From assembly GCA_020634755.1 (NCBI GenBank), contig JACKBC010000005.1, positions 153,982 through 217,981 on the forward strand: DNA of 64,000 nucleotides, written 5' to 3'. The position numbers and the translations under genes were made by a program. Shown in pieces: positions 1 through 6,290 of the stretch; the stretch's first letter is position 1, and each line of letters starts with the position of its first letter. The stretch is from Caldilineaceae bacterium. GTDB lineage: Bacteria; Chloroflexota; Anaerolineae; Caldilineales; Caldilineaceae. The notes beneath the pieces are model-generated. The model was not told the origin of the DNA. It saw only the letters and a list, made by a program, of their open reading frames with translations, and did no database searches.

Positions 1-339
1 CATAAAGATCAGGCCATCTGCTTCAGCGCTGCTCAACGTGGCGGTGGCAATGGGCGCCAGCGCCGTGGCCAGGCTCTCGGCATCTACATCGGTAACGCCG
101 TCCTCATTGACGGTTACCACATCCTGCGTTGCGCCCATTGCGGTGCGACCAAAGCGCGCCGGCTCAAGCGGCTGGCAGGCAGCAATGCTCAACGCCAATA
201 TGGCGACAATGGCAAACCCCACAACAATGTGTCTATATCTTATGTTACGCAAGCCTGGCGGAAAGTCAGCTCGCCGCCGTTCCTGTTGCTCTCTAGCAGA
301 CTGGCTGTCGCTGCGTAATGTGAGTCTATATTTTAACAT
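1..339 (-). CDS. DUF2202-like exported lipoprotein, 5' part (gene runs off the left edge)
   Basis: An open frame of 113 codons runs from ATG at 339 off the window edge. It encodes a lipoprotein: a hydrophobic stretch from about residue 38 ends in a lipobox LSIAAC (Cys about 55), followed by a mature part rich in Gly, Thr and Ala. The last visible residues (ALAPIATATLSSAEADGLIFM) match the start of the DUF2202 ferritin-like domain, in which a Leu-Ser-x-x-Glu segment leads into a 'Y/FMREEEKLARD' helix; that helix would lie outside the window. A GGGAG ribosome-binding site lies 9 bases before the ATG. Residues 5-35 are encoded by a palindromic repeat (239-324) plus its flanking duplication, giving an abnormally long charged n-region. 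A TTG at 30 codons downstream would give a normal signal peptide but lacks a clear ribosome-binding site. Family assignment rests on few residues. Confidence 0.6.
   Translation of the reverse strand, partial: MLKYRLTLRSDSQSAREQQERRRADFPPGLRNIRYRHIVVGFAIVAILALSIAACQPLEPARFGRTAMGATQDVVTVNEDGVTDVDAESLATALAPIATATLSSAEADGLIFM
239..324 (+). mobile_element. MITE-like palindromic element, family A copy 1, inside a coding region
   Basis: This is an 86-bp element with imperfect terminal inverted repeats (CTTATGTTACGC at the left, GCGTAATGTGAG at the right). Identical-length copies lie at 42002-42087 and 63755-63840. It is flanked by a perfect 7-bp direct repeat TCTATAT (232-238 and 325-331), which looks like a target-site duplication. 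The element has no stop codon in the reading frame of the lipoprotein gene that contains it. Confidence 0.8.
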
Positions 340-603
340 AATTCTTCGCTCCCTGTTATGTGCAGTAAATCTTGGTTAAATGCTTCACGACTTACGCCGT
401 GCCTGTGAAGCGCCAGAAGAAAACAGCATGGCTAACCCGACAATTTTTCCGCTTGGCTTGCGTAAGTCCTATCCTTTGACATGGCCTTCCATAAGTTCAG
501 GCGCATCTATACGCAGTTCTGGATGAGAACCGCAGTATGCAGGATGAATGTTTTGGAAATTCATCTGACATAGATAAGCATAACAGAAAACGGCCATCAG
601 TTC

Positions 604-619
604 TTCGACAAAAGTCGAA
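604..619. promoter_or_regulatory. 16-bp palindrome TTCGAC-N4-GTCGAA, candidate operator (copy 1)
   Basis: This is a perfect inverted repeat, TTCGAC AAAA GTCGAA, 265 bp upstream of the DUF2202 start. The same half-sites with spacer TTTT recur at 1759-1774, just upstream of the PRC-barrel/ferritin operon and just downstream of a Crp/Fnr-family gene. The half-site plus 4-bp spacer geometry resembles Crp/Fnr-type sites, so it may be a target of that regulator; this is inference. Confidence 0.4.
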
Positions 620-652
620 ATTAGGAAAACTGATTTAATCGATCAAATCCTG

Positions 653-808
653 GTTGACTGACAAATCTTATTTTACCGCCAAGATACGCAGAGTTCGGCA
701 CTGCGTATCCATCATGCCAGATCGCAAAGAAACGCCAAGAATCTACTCGACTGTCCCTTGCGTCTCTTCGCGCCCTTGGCGGTAGAAAGATTAAATGTGT
801 CAGTCAAC
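653..808. mobile_element. 156-bp MITE-like element with 11-bp perfect terminal inverted repeats
   Basis: The ends GTTGACTGACA (653-663) and TGTCAGTCAAC (798-808) are perfect inverted repeats. A second inner pair follows (ACCGCCAAG / CTTGGCGGT), with AATCTT/AAGATT between. The interior carries the 'CGCCAAG...CGCAAAG' type sequence often seen in spacer repeats of environmental bacteria. No coding capacity, no clear target duplication and no second copy in this window. Confidence 0.55.
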
Positions 809-835
809 TAGCTATCAAATCTGAGTCATCCCGAA

Positions 836-882
836 AAGGCAAAAATCCCGGAATCTCTAAAAATTCCGGGATTTTTGCCTTT
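836..882 (-). terminator. Rho-independent terminator after the ferritin-like gene
   Basis: An 18-bp near-perfect stem (AAGGCAAAAATCCCGGAAT and its complement) with an 8-base loop lies 24 bp past the stop codon of the ferritin-like gene. The stem is A/T-flanked on both sides, so it could work in both directions. Confidence 0.75.
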
Positions 883-905
883 GTTATGTTTTTGTATGGC
901 GAATT

Positions 906-1331
906 TTACAGCGGCCAGTCGCGCAAAAGGCGCTCCGTCTCCTCAGAATGACCGCTCTCATCGCGCACCATATCTTCCAGTTGCACAACCAATCCTTTAT
1001 CGCCTAACTCTTCGGCTTCTTTGGCGCGTTGGGTATAATCCTGCACGGCTTGCCGTTCGGCAGTCAGCACAGCCTCGACCATTTCCCGATTGGTGTGCGC
1101 AGCGGCTACCGGCCGCGGCGTGGTGACCGGTTCACCCCCCAGCGCCACAATTTTATTGGCCAGAAACTGCGCATGAAGCTGTTCATCGGCTACTTCGGCC
1201 AGGAAGAACTGCGCAAGCTGGGGGCGATAGGGGCCATTCACCTTGGCTGCATACGTCAGGTACTGAATAATCGCGCCCAATTCACCGGCCAGATCCTCAT
1301 TCAGATTTTTGATCATCGTTTCTTTGTTCAT
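906..1331 (-). CDS. Ferritin-like di-iron protein (bacterioferritin/Dps-like)
   Basis: A 141-residue four-helix ferritin-like protein. The complete di-iron ligand pattern is visible: Glu17, Glu50-x2-His53, Glu92 and Glu125-x2-His128. Proteins of this type bind a di-iron centre and act in iron storage or peroxide detoxification in the cytoplasm. ATG at 1331 was chosen because AAGGAG lies 8 bases upstream; a TTG one codon earlier is less likely. It follows the PRC-barrel-like gene by 24 bp and is probably co-transcribed with it. A strong hairpin terminator follows. The exact subfamily (bacterioferritin-like versus rubrerythrin-like without rubredoxin tail) cannot be fixed by eye. Confidence 0.8.
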   Translation of the reverse strand: MNKETMIKNLNEDLAGELGAIIQYLTYAAKVNGPYRPQLAQFFLAEVADEQLHAQFLANKIVALGGEPVTTPRPVAAAHTNREMVEAVLTAERQAVQDYTQRAKEAEELGDKGLVVQLEDMVRDESGHSEETERLLRDWPL

Positions 1332-1355
1332 CAAATTATCTCCTTGAAATTGTGT

Positions 1356-1682
1356 TTACTCGTTGCTGTGCCATAGCGGCAAATTTTGGACCTTCTCTCT
1401 AACAATCCGTAACTGGATTCTCCCCGCCACCACTGCTTTGATCAATTCGACGGGACAGCGCCGATAGTGGGATTGGTGTTCTTCATGCAGCAAAAAGTGT
1501 GTGGTCACATGTGCATTATGCGTCACCACCAGTGCCGCCACATGCCCCACCACCAGCTCATCTTGATCCAAAACCAACATGCCGCGCTGCAATCTTACGC
1601 CAGTAACCATGGGGTCAGCTATAGGCAATATGCCAGATTCCATGAGCGTTGAGGGACTGTGGCCGTCATCCAATGTATCCAT
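1356..1682 (-). CDS. PRC-barrel-like (DUF2171-type) small protein
   Basis: A 108-residue soluble protein. The core (VLDQDELVVGHVAALVV, then a His-rich strand and a 'VELIKAVVAGRIQLRI' segment) fits the layout of PRC-barrel/DUF2171 proteins, in which a 'G-x-x-V-G-x-V' strand is followed by 'I/V-P-x-x-x-V' and a last strand. These are small binding or structural modules of unclear role. A longer frame upstream overlaps a terminator hairpin, so the ATG at 1682, preceded by GAAAGGGAC, was taken as the start. Forms a probable operon with the ferritin-like gene. Family assignment is by pattern only. Confidence 0.5.
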   Translation of the reverse strand: MDTLDDGHSPSTLMESGILPIADPMVTGVRLQRGMLVLDQDELVVGHVAALVVTHNAHVTTHFLLHEEHQSHYRRCPVELIKAVVAGRIQLRIVREKVQNLPLWHSNE

Positions 1683-1705
1683 CTGTGTCCCTTTCGGTTG
1701 AAAGC

Positions 1706-1754
1706 AAAAGCGGACCACGTCATACATGACAATCGTATCACGTGGTCCGCTTTT
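1706..1754 (-). terminator. Hairpin between the Crp-family gene and the PRC-barrel gene
   Basis: A 15-bp stem (AAAAGCGGACCACGT and its complement) with a 19-base loop. Read on the minus strand it is followed by TTTTGCTTTC and probably ends the Crp-family transcript; it also lies in the 5' region of the next gene. Confidence 0.55.
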
Positions 1755-1758
1755 ATTC

Positions 1759-1774
1759 TTCGACTTTTGTCGAA
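1759..1774. promoter_or_regulatory. 16-bp palindrome TTCGAC-N4-GTCGAA, candidate operator (copy 2)
   Basis: This is a perfect inverted repeat, TTCGAC TTTT GTCGAA, with the same half-sites as 604-619. It sits 12 bp past the stop of the Crp-family gene and about 77 bp upstream of the PRC-barrel start. Confidence 0.4.
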
Positions 1775-1786
1775 TTTATACGCAAT

Positions 1787-2482
1787 CTAGCGATCGGGCA
1801 GGGCTTTATCCGCCAGCCCAACGCGGTCTAAAATGCGAATTTGCTGACGCGACAGCTCGATGAGACCGGCATCGCTCAAACTGCGCAGGGCGCGGTTAAC
1901 CACATCCGGCGCGGCGCCCAACCGAGCCGCCATTTCAGCCTGCGTGGCCCAACGCTGGCGCTGCACCACATCATCAACCGCATTTTCCATCAGCTGGCGC
2001 GCTAGCCGGGCCGTAACCGAACGCAGCGATAGATCGGCCACCAGCGCCACCAAATCGTTGATGCGTTCGCCCATATATTCAATGACGCGCAGCGCAAATT
2101 GCGGCTCTGTGAGCAAGGCTTGGCGCACCACATTGCGCGGCAGCTGCCACAATTCGGTGGGCTCCAGCGCAATGGCGGTGGCCGGCATGGGCTGGCTCAC
2201 AAAAACGGTCATGCCGCCAAAGACTTCCCCCGCCTTCAAGAAGTGCAGAATCTGCTCGCGCCCTTCGGCGGACATGCTCACGGCCTTTACCCAACCGCTC
2301 TGCACATAATAAAGACCGGGTGAATCATCGCCCTCTAAAAAGATAATGGCGCCCGGCTCATAGACGCGCCGGATGGCCGCATGGGCAAAGCGCTGGATGA
2401 GCTGTGTTTCCAATCCGGCAAAAAAGGGCAACTGTTGCAGCGCCGTCAGCAAATCGCCGCCTGTTGTTTGTTGTTCAGCCAT
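1787..2482 (-). CDS. Crp/Fnr-family transcriptional regulator
   Basis: A 231-residue protein with a cyclic-nucleotide-binding-like beta-roll (about residues 15-125), a long dimerisation helix (about 130-165) and a C-terminal winged helix-turn-helix (about 178-210; ATQAEMAARLGAAPDVVNRAL). It has no cysteine at all, so it is not an iron-sulfur Fnr sensor. The recognition helix has Pro-Asp-Val-Val-Asn-Arg instead of the usual Ser-Arg-Glu-Thr-Val-Ser-Arg, so DNA specificity may be unusual. ATG at 2482 overlaps the end of the upstream DUF3604 gene by 8 bp, implying translational coupling; a longer start (to 2551) would run well into that gene. The palindromes at 604 and 1759 are candidate targets. 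Ligand unknown. Confidence 0.85.
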   Translation of the reverse strand: MAEQQTTGGDLLTALQQLPFFAGLETQLIQRFAHAAIRRVYEPGAIIFLEGDDSPGLYYVQSGWVKAVSMSAEGREQILHFLKAGEVFGGMTVFVSQPMPATAIALEPTELWQLPRNVVRQALLTEPQFALRVIEYMGERINDLVALVADLSLRSVTARLARQLMENAVDDVVQRQRWATQAEMAARLGAAPDVVNRALRSLSDAGLIELSRQQIRILDRVGLADKALPDR

Positions 2483-4631
2483 GGGATCTGTTGTCCACAT
2501 AAATGGGGCTGGCCCACGCCATGTGCCCGTCCACTTGCGTGGCCTTGACAAAGTACGGCGTCAACTTTCCTGGCTGGGGATGCACCGTCTGCGTCAATGC
2601 CAGTGTCTGCGTGTTCACTTCGATGGGGTAACGCTCGACCACCACCTGCATGTCGACGCCGCCAAAGTCAAACGCCCGGCGCGGCATATCATCTGTCAGC
2701 TCGGCCAGATCGACAGTGACTGTGCCCGCCGCCGATTCAAAGACCAACACCCCGCGGCTGGCATCCTCCAGAACCAAATCTAAGCCATCGCGATCGCCGG
2801 TGGTCTTGCTGCCAAATGCAATATGCGTAGCGGACTGTTCTGTAATGCCATCGGCCACCACGTCAAATGAGAAAAGCGCCGCCGCCTCAATGCGACACCC
2901 CTCGGTGCGCACCACCCCGTCCCAAGTGACCCGGCGCTGGCGACCGCGCTCGCGGCTGCCTTGCCAGCTCACGCGGATGTGGTTGGAGTGGCTTAAATTG
3001 TGGAAAGCCGGTGGCCGCACTTCCTGGATCAGTGCCCGTCCCGCATAAAGTTGCAGCGATTCCAGCGCCACCGCGCCGGTGACGCTGGCCGCCAACGTCA
3101 CGGCAGATTGCGTTCTCAGCACGCTGCCCATGGGGGTTTCGTCGGCGGCAAAATCGAGCAATATGCGTGGTCCCGTTGTGCCGTAGCAGCGCCGGGCTTT
3201 GAGCGCTGCAAAAACAGCATCGCGCGTCAGCGTTTCTGCCAGCACACAGGTAAGGCCGTTCTCAATGCCAAATTCGGCCATGCCCGCACCCTCTGCGCCC
3301 GGGCGGCCGTGGTGGCCATCGCTGTTGCACATGACGCCCACAATATAGCCTTTGTCGATGGCATCCCACAGCATCCACTCGAAGACGCCCCAGCATGAGA
3401 CCAGCTCCACCAGCGTGATCAGCGCCTGGTCAAAATAATCGCGCATGTTGGCATAGCGCCCGCCCACGTGCATGCAGACCAGCACTTCATCCAGCGGCAC
3501 GTGCTGCTTTATGCGGCTGTAAAATATGTCGGCGGGATGCGCAGGGCTGCGTTCATCGGCGGGAATCTCCGGCACCAACCAGTGCGATGAGCGCATAATC
3601 GGGTGACCCTCTTGGCGGTAAAAGACGTTGTGATCCCCACCGGTGGGCGAGCTGGCCGACCATTCATAACCGGGAAAAACAACGAACTGGCCATCTTGGT
3701 GAAAGCGCGCCGTGGTCTCATTCAGCTGGCGCCAAAATTCATTAGTGATCTGAAAATCGTTGCCCTGATGGCTGGTAAAATCGAGCCGCCCCCATGCGCG
3801 GCCAAAGGTAAAATATTCATCTGGCGTGCCCACACCCACTGTTTCGCCGGTCTGGGCGTGCAGATCGCCCCAGTAGCGCTTGCGCACGGGCGGCCGCTCG
3901 CCAATGACCAGCGGATTGCTGCGACAGCTGAATGCGCCCACACAAGCGGTCACGTAGCCCTGACCTGCGCCGCGCCCAATGAGCTGGCCATCCACAATGT
4001 CAACGTCACCCGTGCCTACCCATGCATACTGCACATCTATGGGGGCCGGCGTTGGGTTGCGCCACTGATCTTCGCCTTTGACAAAAATGTCAATTGGCTG
4101 GCCCACCACCGCCTGGGACGGCAATATGCAAACCAGCGTTTGCATTTCTGCCGTTACGACCTCTACCGTGGGCGATTCAGCCAGTGGACGTGGATCACAC
4201 GCATTGGTGGGGTCTACCAGCACCAGAAACTCAAAATGCGATTCAATATAGGTTTGGGCGCGCAGCCCGGGCGCACCATGCGTTGTGTCGCCCAGCGTAA
4301 TTGTCACCGTGTCGCCCGGCGCCAGCGAGCCATCATAGACGTCGATGACCACGCTGGGCGTTTTGGGGCGAATGTAGCCGCGCGGCTGCCAGCTTGCCCG
4401 CAATTTGGCGGCGCCATTGGTCACCGCCGTGCTGTAACCGGGTGCTTGCGGATCGGTGAACTGCGGGTCGGCCCAGTCCGACACCATGCGGCGGGCCACT
4501 TTAAGCTGACCGCCCGAGTCGATGCCCAGGCTGCCCACCGTGTAGATCAGCGTCCACGTGCCCAAGCTGCCTGCGGTCACCAGTCTGGTTTCGCGTAGTT
4601 CGACGCTGCCAAGGGGCGGGTATTGTGACAT
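2475..4631 (-). CDS. DUF3604 family protein (PHP-like metal-dependent hydrolase fold)
   Basis: A 718-residue protein without a signal peptide. The first 240 residues form beta-rich domains. From about residue 253 the DUF3604 core starts (RYWGDLHAQTGET), then FTSHQGND, FPGYEW, HDNVF-like GGDHNVFY, CMHVGG and NSDGHHGRPGAEG, which carry the His/Asp/Glu residues expected of a PHP-type metal centre. The family is uncharacterised and often found in polysaccharide or organophosphate-like degradation contexts. AAAGGAAG precedes the ATG at good spacing. The gene overlaps the Crp-family regulator by 8 bp, so the two are likely made together. Confidence 0.8.
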   Translation of the reverse strand: MSQYPPLGSVELRETRLVTAGSLGTWTLIYTVGSLGIDSGGQLKVARRMVSDWADPQFTDPQAPGYSTAVTNGAAKLRASWQPRGYIRPKTPSVVIDVYDGSLAPGDTVTITLGDTTHGAPGLRAQTYIESHFEFLVLVDPTNACDPRPLAESPTVEVVTAEMQTLVCILPSQAVVGQPIDIFVKGEDQWRNPTPAPIDVQYAWVGTGDVDIVDGQLIGRGAGQGYVTACVGAFSCRSNPLVIGERPPVRKRYWGDLHAQTGETVGVGTPDEYFTFGRAWGRLDFTSHQGNDFQITNEFWRQLNETTARFHQDGQFVVFPGYEWSASSPTGGDHNVFYRQEGHPIMRSSHWLVPEIPADERSPAHPADIFYSRIKQHVPLDEVLVCMHVGGRYANMRDYFDQALITLVELVSCWGVFEWMLWDAIDKGYIVGVMCNSDGHHGRPGAEGAGMAEFGIENGLTCVLAETLTRDAVFAALKARRCYGTTGPRILLDFAADETPMGSVLRTQSAVTLAASVTGAVALESLQLYAGRALIQEVRPPAFHNLSHSNHIRVSWQGSRERGRQRRVTWDGVVRTEGCRIEAAALFSFDVVADGITEQSATHIAFGSKTTGDRDGLDLVLEDASRGVLVFESAAGTVTVDLAELTDDMPRRAFDFGGVDMQVVVERYPIEVNTQTLALTQTVHPQPGKLTPYFVKATQVDGHMAWASPIYVDNRSHG

Positions 4632-4675
4632 GAGAATCTTCCTTTGGTTGTGGATCGGGGATCGATGTGACGATT

Positions 4676-4757
4676 GTAAACAGAGCGCAGCGGCATGCCA
4701 TAGGCTGGCTTTCTGAAGCGAGACCGACGCCTATATCGCCAACACCGTTGCGTGGTA
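4676..4757 (+). repeat. Degraded palindromic element, family B
   Basis: The right half (GAGACCGACGCC, then GCCAACACCGTTGCG) matches the family B copies at 40036 and 49629; the left half (GCAGCGGCATGCC) is diverged. This and the terminator at 4922 fill the 354-bp gap between genes; nothing else is seen there. Confidence 0.6.
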
Positions 4758-4921
4758 TCGGATTGCTATGAAAATCGAAATTGGACGCCGGCGCTTCCGC
4801 CAGCAGCAAAATATTGGATTGTACGGGCAGAGCCAAAATGCCGGGAGTCTATGACAAAATAGTACTACAAAAATCGGGAAACAGCAGATTTTGTCTGTCT
4901 ACCAACTGACAGGTGTTCTAC

Positions 4922-4963
4922 AAAAAAAACAAGCGCCGAATGTGTTCACACTCGGCGCTTGTT
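4922..4963 (-). terminator. Rho-independent terminator of the exported orphan gene
   Basis: A 12-bp perfect stem (AACAAGCGCCGA / TCGGCGCTTGTT) is followed on the minus strand by eight T residues, 22 bp past the stop codon at 4986. Confidence 0.9.
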
Positions 4964-4985
4964 GGCAAGTAGATTTTTGGATAAT

Positions 4986-5798
4986 TTAGCCGCCTTGGCC
5001 AAATTTGGGGTCGACCACAAACTCTGTTAACTCATAGTTGGCCGGTGGGGCAATGGTCAACGTTTCAGACGCAATGTGGAATAAGAAGCGCGGCCCGGGA
5101 GACGTTGCGATGACTTCGGCGCCCAGGTCGGCAACCAGCGAGGACGAATACTGATTGTAGCTGTAATCCTTGGGCCACTGCTCAAACTGCCAGATGCCCG
5201 TATTGGTCACGGTCGCTTCCACGCCAGCGCCCACCTGAAATGCCTCGCTAGCCTCGCCTTTTGTCTGCGGTTTTGTCCAAACATTGGTCAGCCTCATTTC
5301 ATCTCCACCCCGTTCGATGCTAAATTTTAGCGAGCGATGCGAAGCCAGCACTGCGTTAGTCGTGGCGTTGTTGGTCCATCTGCCGGTTGCATGTACAGTA
5401 ATGTCATCGTACAGTTCGCGGTCGGCCACATCGCCCTTCCAGCCGGCGGCGGCATAGGCTGACTCAATGGCGCCTTGAATATCCAGGTCGCAGGCCACGG
5501 CTTCTGGCGATTCTTTGGTGGGCGCTTTTTGACACGAAACTTTGTACGTATATTCTGAACTCATATAAAATGTGCGGTAATACCGCCGCCATTGTCCCAG
5601 CCCCACCCAAATTTCGCCCGCACGGTTTGCATGATCATATGTAAACTTCCATTCATGCCCTAAAATGGGTGGATCGTTGGGGTTGGGGTAATCTGTAGGG
5701 AGGTCTTGGGCTTTTGCCCGCGGCGCGCTGGCCAACGTCACTGCCAATAAAAGTGACATAATCAGGACTCCATGTATAATTGAAAACAAATTTCGCAC
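4986..5798 (-). CDS. Exported protein of unknown function
   Basis: A 270-residue protein. GTG at 5798 is the start, with AGAGGAG 7 bases upstream. A typical signal peptide occupies residues 1-30 (hydrophobic core, cleavage near AKA-Q). The mature part is rich in Tyr, Trp and Asp, has two cysteines in a short span (SCQKAP...VACDL) that may form a disulfide, and no recognisable motif. It is predicted mostly beta. It stands alone between a terminator and a divergent promoter region; I do not recognise the family. Confidence 0.7.
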   Translation of the reverse strand: MRNLFSIIHGVLIMSLLLAVTLASAPRAKAQDLPTDYPNPNDPPILGHEWKFTYDHANRAGEIWVGLGQWRRYYRTFYMSSEYTYKVSCQKAPTKESPEAVACDLDIQGAIESAYAAAGWKGDVADRELYDDITVHATGRWTNNATTNAVLASHRSLKFSIERGGDEMRLTNVWTKPQTKGEASEAFQVGAGVEATVTNTGIWQFEQWPKDYSYNQYSSSLVADLGAEVIATSPGPRFLFHIASETLTIAPPANYELTEFVVDPKFGQGG

Positions 5799-6290
5799 GT
5801 CTCATCTCCTCTTGATTTTTGTGAACGCACAACTTCGCCAGTACTAAGGCAAAAGGCGAAGGCATCGTCCTGGATTCATTTGGGGGGCAGCAAGTGGTTT
5901 GTATCTTTGGCTCATACGTACAGCGTGTGTAAATATTTTTCGCTTGTGGGAAAATATTAGGGTGCACACTTGCAGTAAATGAGCACTATCAGTTGCCGTC
6001 CAGATTGCAATGTGGAGTAATCTTGGAGACCCTGGCGGCGAAGCTGCGTATAACGTTTACTCGCAGTGGTCATAAAGGGCAGTTGTCGAATATACGGATA
6101 AGTTTTGTTCACTTCAGATATATCCGTTTACCACTGTGTTGAGTATATCATAACGCGGGCGGCAAAATGCCTCATAATTGTTACAAAATGCCTCAAAAGT
6201 ATCGGACAAGCCGACAGATTTTGCAAATAGTGTGCTTCCTATAGATAGGATATATGTATTTCTCCCCCCAAAGGTTAATAGTTAAGTGTT
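5799..6290. other. Divergent intergenic region (exported orphan / STAND NTPase)
   Basis: No gene is seen in these 492 bases. They hold a small inverted repeat (ACGGATA 6094-6100 / TATCCGT 6121-6127) and the paired AATGCCTC motif at 6166-6194. The NTPase start at 6291 has only a weak AAAGG about 17 bases upstream. Confidence 0.6.
6166..6194 (+). promoter_or_regulatory. Paired AATGCCTC boxes 21 bp apart (copy 1), candidate activator site
   Basis: AATGCCTC occurs at 6166-6173 and 6187-6194, two helical turns apart, about 100 bp upstream of the STAND NTPase. A second locus at 26652-26680 matches at 24 of 29 positions, including the central ATTG and a CAA before the second box. Confidence 0.45.

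Larger units (their letters stand above)
340..905. other. Intergenic region without a gene, rich in palindromes
   Basis: No credible coding frame is seen here. The stretch holds the probable promoter of the DUF2202 gene, a 16-bp perfect palindrome (604-619), a 156-bp element bounded by 11-bp inverted repeats (653-808) and a strong terminator hairpin (836-882). Confidence 0.6.

Noticed and set aside
3603..4598. 331-codon open frame on the plus strand
   Set aside because: It is antisense to the DUF3604 gene, whose motifs are clear; no independent support.
4501..4836. 111-codon minus-strand frame upstream of the DUF3604 gene
   Set aside because: It overlaps the start of a clear gene in another frame and consists mostly of a degraded repeat.
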